Below are positions 28,911 through 41,281 of a stretch of DNA of 64,000 nucleotides, piece after piece. The stretch's first letter is position 1; the number at the start of each line of letters is the position of its first letter. A program made the position numbers and the translations under genes. The stretch spans positions 62,001-126,000 of the forward strand of contig NZ_JNZA01000007.1 in assembly GCF_000717345.1 (NCBI RefSeq). The letters are read 5' to 3'. The notes beneath the pieces are model-generated. The model did no database searches. It saw only the letters and a program-made list of their open reading frames with translations, and was not told the DNA's origin. The stretch is from Streptomyces lydicus. GTDB taxonomy: Bacteria; Actinomycetota; Actinomycetes; Streptomycetales; Streptomycetaceae.

Positions 28911-29912
28911 ATGAGTGCATCGGTGTCGCCTCACGGGTTCGAGACCGTACGAGGGCGTGGATACCGGCCGGAGGACGTGGACCGCCGCTTCGAGGGGCTC
29001 TCGGTCGACCGTGACTCCTGCTGGGAGCGCGCCGCACGGCTCACCGTCCTGTGCAACGAGATGGAGGCCGAACTCGCCGCGGTGCGGCTGCATCTGGCGA
29101 CGCTGCCGCCGCAGACGTACGAATCCCTCGGCACCGAGGCCCGGTTGATCCTCACCACGGCGGAGTCGGAGTCGGAGCGGCTGCGCGCCGAGGCGGAGGA
29201 GGCCGCCGCGCACCTGCGGGACGAGGCCGACGCCTACGGGCGCGAGGCGCGGGAGGCGGCGGACAAGGCGGCGTACACGCTGCGCACCGAGGCGGACGAG
29301 CTGGCCCGGCGGACGGAGATCAGGGCGCAGGACGAGGCCGCGCGGATGGTGTCGGCGGCGGCCAAGGAGGCCGAGACGCTGCGCGGGGAGGCGGCCGAGG
29401 CGCTGGACGAGACGGTCCGGCGCACCGAGCGGATGGTGCGTGACCAGGAGAAGCAGCAGGCCGAGGGGTGGGACGCGGCGGGGCGGGAGATCGCCGAGCG
29501 GGAGGCGGCGACCGGCGACCTCGTCGCGGAACTGGACGCCCGCGGGCGGGCCGTGCTCGCCGACCACCGACGGCTGTACGCGGAGGCCGAGGAGGCCGCC
29601 CGGCACCGGCAGGAGGACGCCGAGGACCGGGCCGCCGGGCTGCTGAAGCAGGCAAAGGTCGAGGTGGAGCGGATCGAGCGGACCACCGAGCGGATCCTGC
29701 GCGAGCACGACGAGGAGCGTGCGGAGCTGCGCATCCACATGACGCACGTGCGCAACAGCCTGGCGGCGCTCACCGGGAAGGCGCCGGTGGGCCTGCCGGA
29801 CGACCTCGACGGGGACCGCGCGGGGACCGCCGGCGCCGGCCCGGACGCCGCTGCCCCCGGCTCCGACGAGGCGGACACCCTGGAGACGGAGCTGCCCCGG
29901 CCGCGCCGCTGA
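28911..29912 (+). CDS. Long coiled-coil protein (DivIVA/Scy-like style)
   Basis: A 333-residue protein. Residues 1-35 read HGFETVRGRGYRPEDVDRRFEGLS, which resembles the N-terminal domain of DivIVA-related proteins. Residues about 55-285 are almost continuous coiled coil rich in Ala, Glu and Arg. The C-terminal 45 residues are disordered. Streptomyces annotation often calls such proteins cellulose-binding, without support I can see here. A role in cytoskeletal or polar organisation is possible by analogy with Scy/FilP. AGAGGGG lies eight bases before the ATG. Confidence 0.7.
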   Translation: MSASVSPHGFETVRGRGYRPEDVDRRFEGLSVDRDSCWERAARLTVLCNEMEAELAAVRLHLATLPPQTYESLGTEARLILTTAESESERLRAEAEEAAAHLRDEADAYGREAREAADKAAYTLRTEADELARRTEIRAQDEAARMVSAAAKEAETLRGEAAEALDETVRRTERMVRDQEKQQAEGWDAAGREIAEREAATGDLVAELDARGRAVLADHRRLYAEAEEAARHRQEDAEDRAAGLLKQAKVEVERIERTTERILREHDEERAELRIHMTHVRNSLAALTGKAPVGLPDDLDGDRAGTAGAGPDAAAPGSDEADTLETELPRPRR

Positions 29913-29935
29913 CCGGCCGTCCGGCACCGGGGCCG

Positions 29936-31606
29936 CTACGTCGCGCCCGGCTCCGTCCCGCCCGTACGGGCCCCGACGTCGTCGCCCGTGGGGGCCCCGC
30001 CGGCCGGGGCCCCTCCCGGTGGGGCGTCGGCGTGCACCGGGAAGCGTCGCGGCGCCAGCAGGACCAGCGCGAGCAGGGCGAGGGCGGCGGCCGCGGCGGC
30101 GCCGAGGTAGACGTGGCCGACGGTGGCGGCGACGGCGCGGCGGAGGTAGTCGGTGGCGTGGGCGGTGAGGGCGCCGGCGTGCTCCAGGGCGCGCGAGACC
30201 GCGTCGAGGTCGCCGGGCAGGCCGGGGCGGATGTCCGAAGGGGCGTCCGCGAGGCGGGCGTTGAGCGTGGTGTTGGCGACGGCGCCGAAGAGCGCGGCGC
30301 CGACCGACTGGCCGACCTGGCGGCAGAAGAGGATCGAGGCGGTGGCGGTGCCGCGCTCGGCGTAGCCGACGGACGACTGGACGCCGATGATCAGCGGCAG
30401 CTGGAACAGGCCGAGGGCGGCGCCCAGCGCCAGCATCAGCAGGGCGGGCTGCCAGGCGGCGCCGGGGTAGGGCAGCAGCGGGAAGGCGAGCAGGACCAGT
30501 CCGGCGGTGCCGATGCCCAGCACCGCGCAGTTGCGGATGCCGAGGCGGTTGTAGACGTGGCTGCTCAGGGCCGCCGACACCGGCCAGCTGAGGGTCATCA
30601 CGGAGAGCACGAAGCCGGCGGCGGTCGGGCCGAGCCCCAGCACCGCCTGGGCGTAGGTGGGCAGGAAGACGGTCGGGGCGACCATCAGCAGGCCCAGTGC
30701 GCCCAGCGCGAGGTTGACCGCGGAGATGGTGCGGCGGCGCCAGACCCAGCCGGGGATGATCGGTTCCGCGGCGCGCCGTTCGATCAGGACGACGACCGCC
30801 GCGCACACCGCGCTGCCGGCGAACAGCAGCAGCGACGGGGCGGACAGCCACGGCCAGGCGACGCCGCCCTGGACCAGGGCGGTCAGCAGCAGCCCGCCGC
30901 AGACGAAGATCGCCAGCGCGCCGGGCCAGTCGACACGGGGGCGCCGGGCCGGCCGGTCGCCGCGTCCGGTCTCGGTGAAGTGCCGGGCGATCAGCCACAG
31001 CGCCACCGCGCCCACCGGCACGTTGATCAGGAAGATCCACCGCCAGTCGGCGTACGCGGCCAGCAGCCCGCCAAGTGCGGGCCCGGCCACCGCCGACGTG
31101 GCCCAGACGCTGGAGAGCTTCGCCTGGATCTTGGGGCGTTCCTTCATCGGGTACAGGTCGGCGGCGATGGTCTGCACCGTGCCCTGCAGCGCGCCGCCGC
31201 CCAGCCCCTGGAGGACCCGGAAGGCGATCAGCGACGCCATGTTCCAGGCGCCGGCGCAGGCCAGCGAGCCGATGAGGAAGAGCACGATGCCGGTGAGCAG
31301 GACGGTCTTGCGGCCGAAGGTGTCGGAGAGCTTGCCGTAGACCGGCAGGGTGACGGTGACGGCCAGCAGATAGCCGGAGAAGAGCCAGGAGAACACCGCG
31401 AAGCCGCCGAGGTCGCCGACGATCTGCGGGACGGCGGTGGCGATGATCGTGGCGTCGAGCGCGGCCAGGGCCATGCCGAGCATGAGGGCCGCGACGACCG
31501 GGCCGCGCCGGCGGGCGGCCGGGTCGCCGGCCTTCGGTATGCCCGGCTCCGGGCCGCCCGTGCCCCGGTCCGTGGGGCTGTCACTGTCCCTGGTCGTGCG
31601 GCTCAC
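29936..31606 (-). CDS. DHA2 (EmrB/QacA) MFS exporter, 14 TMS
   Basis: A 556-residue drug:proton antiporter-type protein with about 14 membrane helices. Hallmarks are ALDATIIATAVPQIVGDLGG (motif D1), the loop 2-3 motif GKLSDTFGRK, and the motif C region ATSAVAGPALGGLLAAYADWRW. The ends are disordered and charged. The GTG at 31606 is chosen because GGAGGGGGA precedes it. A palindrome lies 26 to 46 bases upstream (31632-31652), but no repressor gene is adjacent. It is convergent with the coiled-coil gene. The substrate is unknown. Confidence 0.9.
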   Translation of the reverse strand: MSRTTRDSDSPTDRGTGGPEPGIPKAGDPAARRRGPVVAALMLGMALAALDATIIATAVPQIVGDLGGFAVFSWLFSGYLLAVTVTLPVYGKLSDTFGRKTVLLTGIVLFLIGSLACAGAWNMASLIAFRVLQGLGGGALQGTVQTIAADLYPMKERPKIQAKLSSVWATSAVAGPALGGLLAAYADWRWIFLINVPVGAVALWLIARHFTETGRGDRPARRPRVDWPGALAIFVCGGLLLTALVQGGVAWPWLSAPSLLLFAGSAVCAAVVVLIERRAAEPIIPGWVWRRRTISAVNLALGALGLLMVAPTVFLPTYAQAVLGLGPTAAGFVLSVMTLSWPVSAALSSHVYNRLGIRNCAVLGIGTAGLVLLAFPLLPYPGAAWQPALLMLALGAALGLFQLPLIIGVQSSVGYAERGTATASILFCRQVGQSVGAALFGAVANTTLNARLADAPSDIRPGLPGDLDAVSRALEHAGALTAHATDYLRRAVAATVGHVYLGAAAAAALALLALVLLAPRRFPVHADAPPGGAPAGGAPTGDDVGARTGGTEPGAT

Positions 31607-31631
31607 GCTTCCCCCTCCGCGGACGTACCGT

Positions 31632-31652
31632 CGGTGTGTGTAACGGACACCG
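31632..31652. promoter_or_regulatory. Nested palindrome upstream of the MFS exporter gene
   Basis: CGGTGT (31632-31637) pairs with ACACCG (31647-31652), and GTGT (31638-31641) pairs with ACAC (31647-31650) as an alternative inner arm. The look is that of a TetR-type operator. No TetR gene lies next to it, so the regulator would be encoded elsewhere. Confidence 0.45.
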
Positions 31653-31866
31653 TTCCGGTCGACAGCCAACCACGCACGGCCGGGATGCGGAACGGCGCTT
31701 CTCGCCGACCGGACACTCCCGGCCCCGCGCGGTGCGCCCCCCCGGGCGGGGTCGGCCGCTCCGACGGCGGGTTGTCGGTGGTCCGGCGTATCGTGGGCAG
31801 CCCCGCCCGTGCCACGTCGCGGGCCGTTCGCGTTGATTGCCTCGCTTGCTGGGACGGAACCTTTTC

Positions 31867-35427
<3,561 letters not shown>

Positions 35428-35449
35428 CGGCCCGCCCGTCGCGGGTCTC

Positions 35450-35487
35450 CCCGTACGTCTCCGGCGGGTCCGGCGGAGACGTACGGG
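35450..35487. terminator. Convergent terminator between mfd and the DUF2079 gene
   Basis: A perfect 14-bp stem joins 35450-35463 (CCCGTACGTCTCCG) and 35474-35487 with a ten-base loop. It abuts the stop codon of the minus-strand DUF2079 gene and lies 22 bases past the mfd stop. Confidence 0.8.
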
Positions 35488-37026
35488 TCAGCGGGCGGAC
35501 GTCCGGCGGAGGACCACGACGTCCGCCGCCCCGCCGAGGTAGACGTAGGTGGACTTCGGGTGGCGCGCCCGCGCCTCGGCGAGCAGCTGCCGCGGCGTCC
35601 GCTCGCGCAGCTGCGCGGTGATGTAGTCCGGCGCCAGCCCGCCCGTGTCGCCGGTCCAGAAGACCCGGGTGCGGTCGGTGAGCCGGCTCAGCGGCCGGAT
35701 GTCGGACTCGACGGTCGCGCCGTCGGGTATGCGGTCGAGCAGCCGCTCCGCGGCGGTGACGCCCGGCGGGACGCGGTAGGTGGCGGCCTCGGTGAGGCGG
35801 GCCAGGGGGAGCGTGGTGGTCAGCGCGAGCGCGGCGGCCAGTACGGCGGCCGGCAGGTGGTGGGCGTAGGAGCGCAGCCAGGGGCGGGACGAGACCCGGG
35901 CCCGGGGCAGGGCGTCGACCAGGGCGAGGAAGACCACCGGCATCAGGACGGCGTTGTAGTGCCAGTCGATGCCCCAGTAGTGCGGCTCGTGGGAGAGGAA
36001 CCGCCAGCCGAGGGTGGGCAGCGCGACCAGGAGGAGCGGGGAGCGCAGCGCGAGCAGTCCGGTGGTGGGCAGCAGCACCCACAGCGTGGTGCGCAGGGCG
36101 GTGTCGAGCGGGATGGTGGCGCCACCGCCGTCGGCGCCGAACTTGCTCCAGTAGTCGTACGAGCCCGAGCCGTTGACGGCGGGGATGAGGACGCCGAGGG
36201 TGAGGGCGGTGGCGGTCAGGCCGAAGGCGACCAGGGCGATCGGCAGCGGACCGGCCCGGCGGGTGCGGAGCAGGGCGAGGGCGCCGATCGTCGCGGCGGT
36301 GACGCCCAGGTCCTCCTTGACCAGGACCAGCGGGGCGGCCCAGCAGACCGCCGCGGTCCACCGTCCGCGCAGTACCGCTTCGAGGGCGAAGGCGAGCAGC
36401 GGCAGCGCGAACGCGATCTCGTGGAAGTCGAAGTCGACGGCCTTCTGCACCCCCCAGGACATGCCGTACGCGACGCCGAGGGCGAGGCCGGGGAGGCGGC
36501 CCAGGTAGCGGGCGGCGGCCCGGGTGACCGGGATCGCGGAGAGCGCGAACAGCGCGGCCTGGGCGAGCAGCAGGGTCAGTGAGGAGGGGAAGACCCGGTA
36601 GAGGGGGGCGAGCACCACCAGGGCGGGGCTGAAGTGGTCGCCGAGGATGTTGGTGCCGGGGCCCTTGAGGTCGACTATCGGGGCGCGGAAGTGGGCGTAG
36701 CCGCGTATCGCCTGTTCGAAGATGCCCAGGTCCCAGGAGGAGCTGGACAGCGTGCGGTACCGGCAGACGGCCAGCAGCGCGAAGCAGAGGAAGAAGAACG
36801 CGGCGGTCCAGTAGGGGTCGAGGCGGGGGACGCGCAGCGGGGCGGTCCGCTCCCGCAGGCGCCGGGCGGCGCGCCGCAGCGGTCCGGGGCCGGCCGGGGG
36901 GCGTTCGGGTGCCGGGGATGTGGAGGCGGTGGCCGCGGCGGCGGTCCGGGGCGCCGGCACGGTGCTGCCGTTCTCCCCCGTACTCCGTCCCGGGGCACCC
37001 CCAGCCGTTGCTGCGGCCGTGTTCAT
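35488..37026 (-). CDS. DUF2079 polytopic membrane protein
   Basis: A 512-residue membrane protein with about 10 hydrophobic helices between residues 75 and 410. Motifs of the DUF2079 family are visible: SSSWDLGIFEQAIRGYAHFRAPI near residue 100, GDHFSPALVVLAPLYRVFPSS, and VDFDFHEIAFALPLLAFALEA. The fold resembles GT-C glycosyltransferases, with acidic residues in the first loop, but the reaction is unknown. The N-terminal 70 residues are Ala/Pro-rich and cytoplasmic. The ATG at 37026 has GAGG seven bases upstream; an in-frame GTG four codons earlier is possible. Confidence 0.82.
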   Translation of the reverse strand: MNTAAATAGGAPGRSTGENGSTVPAPRTAAAATASTSPAPERPPAGPGPLRRAARRLRERTAPLRVPRLDPYWTAAFFFLCFALLAVCRYRTLSSSSWDLGIFEQAIRGYAHFRAPIVDLKGPGTNILGDHFSPALVVLAPLYRVFPSSLTLLLAQAALFALSAIPVTRAAARYLGRLPGLALGVAYGMSWGVQKAVDFDFHEIAFALPLLAFALEAVLRGRWTAAVCWAAPLVLVKEDLGVTAATIGALALLRTRRAGPLPIALVAFGLTATALTLGVLIPAVNGSGSYDYWSKFGADGGGATIPLDTALRTTLWVLLPTTGLLALRSPLLLVALPTLGWRFLSHEPHYWGIDWHYNAVLMPVVFLALVDALPRARVSSRPWLRSYAHHLPAAVLAAALALTTTLPLARLTEAATYRVPPGVTAAERLLDRIPDGATVESDIRPLSRLTDRTRVFWTGDTGGLAPDYITAQLRERTPRQLLAEARARHPKSTYVYLGGAADVVVLRRTSAR

Positions 37027-37160
37027 CAGGGTCCTCACTCACTCTCAACTGCCGGAAAGATACTCGAACGGACGCACGTATCTGCCGGAACGGTGCGGCC
37101 GACGTGCGCCGGCAGTGGTTCAGACGCGGCCGCGGGGCGGGCCGTTCCCGGGCAGCACGA

Positions 37161-37200
37161 CGCCGGCCCGGCACCGCGGGGTCGCGGTGCCGGGCCGGCG
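37161..37200 (-). terminator. Terminator after the DUF4190/DUF4352-type gene
   Basis: A perfect 17-bp stem (37161-37177 with 37184-37200) and a six-base loop lie 33 bases past the minus-strand stop at 37233. Confidence 0.8.
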
Positions 37201-37232
37201 GGAGTGCGGGAGGAAGCCGTGGTGAGCGGGCC

Positions 37233-38024
37233 TCAGATCGTCAGCTTCCAGTGGACGGCGTCGAGCATGAGGTCCGGGGTGACCTCGATGTCGAGGTCCT
37301 TCGCGGTCGGCGGGGCGTCGAAGACCATCTCCACGGTGGCGGTGGCGCCGGGGTTGATCGAGTTGCCGAAGTCGTGGTGCAGGATGCCGTGCTTGTCGTC
37401 GTCGACCTCCTGGGCCTCCTTGCCGTTGACCCGGGCCTTGGTCTGGACGAGGGGCTTGTCGAACGCCTTGCTGCCGGTGTTCTTGATCGTGACGGTGAGC
37501 TTGTACGCCTTGTTGCCGTCGGCGTGGCCGCTGACGAGGGTGCTCGGGTTCACGGTGTAGGGGGTCGCCTTCGAGACGGTCACCTGCACGCCGTTGTTGT
37601 ACTTGGCCGTGGCGCCCGCGGTGAGCTCCTTGGCGCTCTGGCCCGAGCCGTCCTTCGGCTGGCCGGAGCTCTGCTCCACCTGCTTGTTCACCTCGTCGAC
37701 GGCCTTGCTGACCGCCGTCAGGGTCACGATGACGCCCACGACGGCCAGGATGATCGCGACCACGCCCAGGAGCGCGCCGGTCAGTGCCACGCCCTTGTTC
37801 GTGGCCTGGCCCTTCTTGGCGCGGCTCCGGCCCACCAGACCGAAGATCAGCGCCAGGATGCCGAGCGGGCCGGCCAGCCAGAACAGGATCATCGGGATGC
37901 CGCTGAGGGCGCCGAGGATGCCGAGGATCAGGGCGGCGATGCCGAGCCCGTTGCGGGCCGCCTGGGGGGCGGGAGCGCCGGCCGGGCCCTGCGGGGTGGG
38001 CTGGTAGTGCATCTGGTGAGACAT
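37233..38024 (-). CDS. DUF4190/DUF4352-type membrane-anchored protein
   Basis: A 263-residue protein. A short Pro/Gln-rich start is followed by the DUF4190-type helices (GLGIAALILGILGALSGIPMILFWLAGPLGILALIFGLVG), a third helix (GVVAIILAVVGVIVTLTAV), and an extracytoplasmic domain of about 130 residues with the DUF4352/telokin-like beta pattern (YKLTVTIKNTGSKAFDKPLV; FGNSINPGATATVEMVFDAP). It probably sits in the membrane with the beta domain outside. The ATG at 38024 has GGAAGGGG upstream. No enzymatic residues are visible. Confidence 0.75.
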   Translation of the reverse strand: MSHQMHYQPTPQGPAGAPAPQAARNGLGIAALILGILGALSGIPMILFWLAGPLGILALIFGLVGRSRAKKGQATNKGVALTGALLGVVAIILAVVGVIVTLTAVSKAVDEVNKQVEQSSGQPKDGSGQSAKELTAGATAKYNNGVQVTVSKATPYTVNPSTLVSGHADGNKAYKLTVTIKNTGSKAFDKPLVQTKARVNGKEAQEVDDDKHGILHHDFGNSINPGATATVEMVFDAPPTAKDLDIEVTPDLMLDAVHWKLTI

Positions 38025-38215
38025 GCGAAGGGGCCCCTTCCGGGCACTCGTTCCAATTCCGCTGAAGCGATGGGTCAATAACAACAGAGGCTGTGAACCG
38101 AGTCAACACGAATGAAGGAACTGGATGAGTTCACGTCGTGAAGGGGGTGGTTGGGTGTGAATGGGTATGCTGCCGACACAGAGAGGTTCGGGGGTCACCG
38201 GAGGGAGCCAGCCAG

Positions 38216-40429
38216 GTGGCGCACAACGCATCGCCGGACAACGCGACGGACACCAGGACCGTGCCGACGGGTACACAGGCCCGGCCCACCGAGGTGACCG
38301 CCGCCGGCATCGCCCGGCTCGCCGGCGTCGGCCGGGCCGCGGTCAGCAACTGGCGGCGCCGCCATGCCGACTTCCCCAAGCCCGTCGGCGGCACCGAGAC
38401 CAGCCCCGCCTTCGCCCTCCGTGAGATCGAGCAATGGCTGCGCGACCAGGGGAAACTCGCCGAGGTTCCGCTGCGCGAGCGGGTCTGGCAGCAGCTCGTC
38501 GGCCATCCCGCGGGCGCCGCCGCCGCGCTGCGGCAGGCCGGCGCCGTCCTGCTGCTGGCGCATGACCGCCCCGCCGCCTGGCAGCAGCTGCGCGCCGCCG
38601 CCGACGACGCCGAGCTGACCGGCGTCCTGCCCGCGGTGCTCGACGCCGTCCTCGCCGCCCGGCTCGGCCCCGGCCACCCCGTCCGCGGACTGACCCGCGA
38701 GGCGCTCGCCCCGTCCGCCGCGCTGGTCCGCGCCACCGGCGACCTCGCGGCCGCGGACGGCGCCGCCGCGGCGTACGACTTCCTGCTCGGCCGTCATCTG
38801 GACGCCAACCCCCGGCAGTACACCCTGACCCCGCCCGGGCCCGCCGCGCTGATGGCCGAACTGGCCGCCGTGGCCGGCCCGTCGGGCACCGTCCTCGACC
38901 CGGCCTGCGGCGCCGGCGCCCTGCTGGCCGCCGCCCGGGAGCGCAGCGCGGAGGAGAGCGACGCGGGGGAGCGCGATGCCGGGGAGGGCGACGCGGGAGA
39001 GGGCGAGGCGGGGGAGAGCGACGCCCCCGTCACCCTGTACGGGCAGGAGGCCGACGCCGACCTCGCCGCGCTCACCGCGCTCCGCCTGGCCCTCGGCGCC
39101 CCCGACGCCCAGGTCCGGGTGCGCGCCGCGGACACCCTGCGCGCCGACGCCTTCCCCGACCTCGCCGCCGACGCCGTCCTGGTCCACCCGCCGTTCAACG
39201 AACGCAACTGGGGCCACGACGAACTCGCCTACGACCCCCGCTGGGAGTACGGCTTCCCGGCCCGTACCGAGTCCGAACTCGCCTGGGTCCAGCACGCGCT
39301 GGCCCGGCTGCGCGAGGGCGGCACCGCCGTGCTGCTCATGCCGCCCGCCGCCGCCTCCCGCCGCTCCGGCCGCCGGATCCGCGCCGACCTGCTGCGCCGC
39401 GGCGCGCTACGGGCGGTCATCGCGCTGCCGGCCGGCGCCGCGCCGCCCAACGGCGTCCCGCTGCACCTGTGGGTGCTGCGCAAGCCCGGCACCACCCCGC
39501 CCGCCCCGCAGCTCCTCGTCGTCGACGCCGCGGGCCCCGCCCCCGGCCCGGCCGCCGGCCGCGACAAGCCCGACTGGCAGACCGTCCGGACCACTGCGGT
39601 GGAGGCGTGGCGGACCTTCGACCGCGACGGCGGCATCGAGGAACAGCCCGGCGTCCGCCGGTCGCTGGCCGCCATCGACCTCCTCGACGACGACGTCGAC
39701 CTCGCCCCGGCCCGCCACCTCCCGCCGCCCGCGGCGGCCGGCGGCCCCGCCGAACTCGCCCGGATCCGCGAGCGGCTGACCACCACCCTCGCCCGCACCA
39801 CCGCACTCACCCCGCGCCCCGACGGCGGCGCGGCCGGCCCCGCCCGCTGGCCGCTGACCACCGTCGGCGAACTGGCCCGCTCCGGCGCCCTGGTGCTGCG
39901 CGCGGGCGGCGCCGGCACCGCACCGGCCGGCGGGGCAGCCCCCGCGGTGCTCACCGACCACGACGTCATCGGCGGCGACGCCCCCTCCGGCACCCTCCCC
40001 GAAGCGCCCGCCTCGGGGCCCGCCGAGGAACCGGTCCTCCTCCAGGCGGGCGACGTCGTCGTCCCCGTCCTCGGCGGCGGCGCCGTCGCCCGGGTCACCG
40101 ACGACAGCACCGCCGGCGCCGCCCTCGGCCGCAACCTGACCCTGCTGCGCCCCGACCCGGCCGCCCTCGACCCCTGGTTCCTCGCCGGGTTCCTGCGTGG
40201 CACCGCCAACAACCGGCAGGCCAGCAGCTACGCCTCCACCGCCACCCGGCTCGACGTCCGCCGCCTCCAACTGCCCCGCCTGCCGCTCGCCGACCAGCGC
40301 CGCTACGGGCAGCGCTTCCGCGACCTGGCTGCCTTCGAGGGGGCGCTGCGGCTCACCGCCCGCCTGGGCGAGCAGCTGGTGCAGGGGCTGCACGACGGGC
40401 TGACGGACGGGTCGGTCACCCCGGACTGA
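38216..40429 (+). CDS. HTH-N6-methylase-like-HsdS-like fusion, altered catalytic motif
   Basis: A 737-residue protein. Residues about 25-75 form an HTH (AGIARLAGVGRAAVSNWRRR) with a MerR-like wing region. Residues about 195-480 match a type I/HsdM N6-adenine methylase core: motif I LDPACGAGALLAAA near 226, and motif IV as VHPPFNERNW, where H324 replaces the Asn of NPPF. Residues about 600-730 resemble a type I S-subunit half (LTLLRPDPAALDPWFLAGFLRG; RLDVRRLQLPRLPLADQ). No restriction subunit is nearby. A Glu/Asp/Gly repeat interrupts the SAM domain at 38954-39025. The GTG at 38216 follows GAGGGAG. It may be a non-catalytic DNA-binding regulator. Confidence 0.8.
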   Translation: MAHNASPDNATDTRTVPTGTQARPTEVTAAGIARLAGVGRAAVSNWRRRHADFPKPVGGTETSPAFALREIEQWLRDQGKLAEVPLRERVWQQLVGHPAGAAAALRQAGAVLLLAHDRPAAWQQLRAAADDAELTGVLPAVLDAVLAARLGPGHPVRGLTREALAPSAALVRATGDLAAADGAAAAYDFLLGRHLDANPRQYTLTPPGPAALMAELAAVAGPSGTVLDPACGAGALLAAARERSAEESDAGERDAGEGDAGEGEAGESDAPVTLYGQEADADLAALTALRLALGAPDAQVRVRAADTLRADAFPDLAADAVLVHPPFNERNWGHDELAYDPRWEYGFPARTESELAWVQHALARLREGGTAVLLMPPAAASRRSGRRIRADLLRRGALRAVIALPAGAAPPNGVPLHLWVLRKPGTTPPAPQLLVVDAAGPAPGPAAGRDKPDWQTVRTTAVEAWRTFDRDGGIEEQPGVRRSLAAIDLLDDDVDLAPARHLPPPAAAGGPAELARIRERLTTTLARTTALTPRPDGGAAGPARWPLTTVGELARSGALVLRAGGAGTAPAGGAAPAVLTDHDVIGGDAPSGTLPEAPASGPAEEPVLLQAGDVVVPVLGGGAVARVTDDSTAGAALGRNLTLLRPDPAALDPWFLAGFLRGTANNRQASSYASTATRLDVRRLQLPRLPLADQRRYGQRFRDLAAFEGALRLTARLGEQLVQGLHDGLTDGSVTPD
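38954..39025 (+). repeat. 15-bp in-frame tandem repeat
   Basis: Four full copies and one partial copy of a 15-base unit (first copy GAGAGCGACGCGGGG) encode ESDAG, ERDAG, EGDAG, EGEAG, ESDA. The array lies just after SAM motif I of the methylase-like gene and keeps the frame, so copy number could vary without breaking the protein. Confidence 0.8.
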
Positions 40430-40642
40430 CGAGGCGGCGCGGGCCGGACCCGGGCCCGGCGGGGCCCGGCGCCGGCACATTGCCCGGCCCATTCCGTACA
40501 ACCCCGCACACGCACCCGGCGTCGTATATACGCTCAGGCGCACGTACGCGCACCCGAGCCCGCCCGCGCGAGGGGGCGGCGCCACCCCCACGGGCCGCCA
40601 CGGCACCGCCTCGCCCGCCCGAACGACCCGTCAGGAGCAGCA

Positions 40643-41281
40643 ATGCACGGCCCCGCCCCGGCCCACCCGCCGCAGCGTCCCCCGGGACAGGGGACGGTCA
40701 TCGCGCTGCGGGTGCTGTTCGTGGCCGGCACGGTGCTCAGCCTGGGGTTCCTGGCCTGGGCGGCGCTGCTGCGGGCCGCGATCGTGCAGCGCAGGCCGCT
40801 GGGATGGTGGCTGTTCGGCGGCGACCTGGCGCTGGTCATCGGCACCAGCCTGTGGTCGGAGGGCTACCCCGAGACGGACTGGCGCACCGATGTCGCGGTG
40901 GCCCTGTTGCTGCTGCAGATGGCGGGCACCGTCGCGTACTACCTGGTCGTCGACATCCGGGCCCAGCGCGCCCCCGGGCCCGCGCCCCTGCCCGGCGCGG
41001 CGCCCTACCCCGGCCCGCCGCACGGGTACGGCCCCCCGCAGGGGTACGGCCCCCTCCACGACCGGCGGACCCAGCCGTACGGGCCGCACGGTGCCGGCCC
41101 GGTCAACCCGTACGCGGTCACCGAGACCCACCTGCCGCACCCGGGGCAGGGCGGACCCGCCCCGGCCCCGTACCGCCCCGCGCCACCGCCCCCGGAGCGG
41201 CCGCAGCCGCAGCGCCTCGACCGGGTGCGGGCAGAGCTCGATGAACTCAGCGACTACCTCCGCAAGGAGGAGGGGAAGTGA
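40643..41281 (+). CDS. Small polytopic membrane protein
   Basis: A 212-residue protein with three membrane helices in residues about 18-110 (TVIALRVLFVAGTVLSLGFLAW; WWLFGGDLALVIGTSLW; VAVALLLLQMAGTVAYYLVV), then a Pro/Gly/Tyr-rich cytoplasmic tail and a charged C-terminal helix (RVRAELDELSDYLRKEEGK). The last bases overlap the GTG of the protein kinase gene (GTGA), so the two are coupled. The tail could be a partner or substrate of that kinase; that is inference from coupling only. Confidence 0.75.
   Translation: MHGPAPAHPPQRPPGQGTVIALRVLFVAGTVLSLGFLAWAALLRAAIVQRRPLGWWLFGGDLALVIGTSLWSEGYPETDWRTDVAVALLLLQMAGTVAYYLVVDIRAQRAPGPAPLPGAAPYPGPPHGYGPPQGYGPLHDRRTQPYGPHGAGPVNPYAVTETHLPHPGQGGPAPAPYRPAPPPPERPQPQRLDRVRAELDELSDYLRKEEGK

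Noticed and set aside
26898..31040. A very long minus-strand open frame antisense to the SUKH-4 fusion, LCP and coiled-coil genes
   Set aside because: It is a by-product of high GC content: low-complexity Arg/Pro/Ala sequence, no domain, and it runs opposite three well-supported genes.
38954..39025. Possible CRISPR-like array in the methylase-type gene
   Set aside because: The 15-base units are contiguous with no spacers and encode an in-frame peptide repeat.
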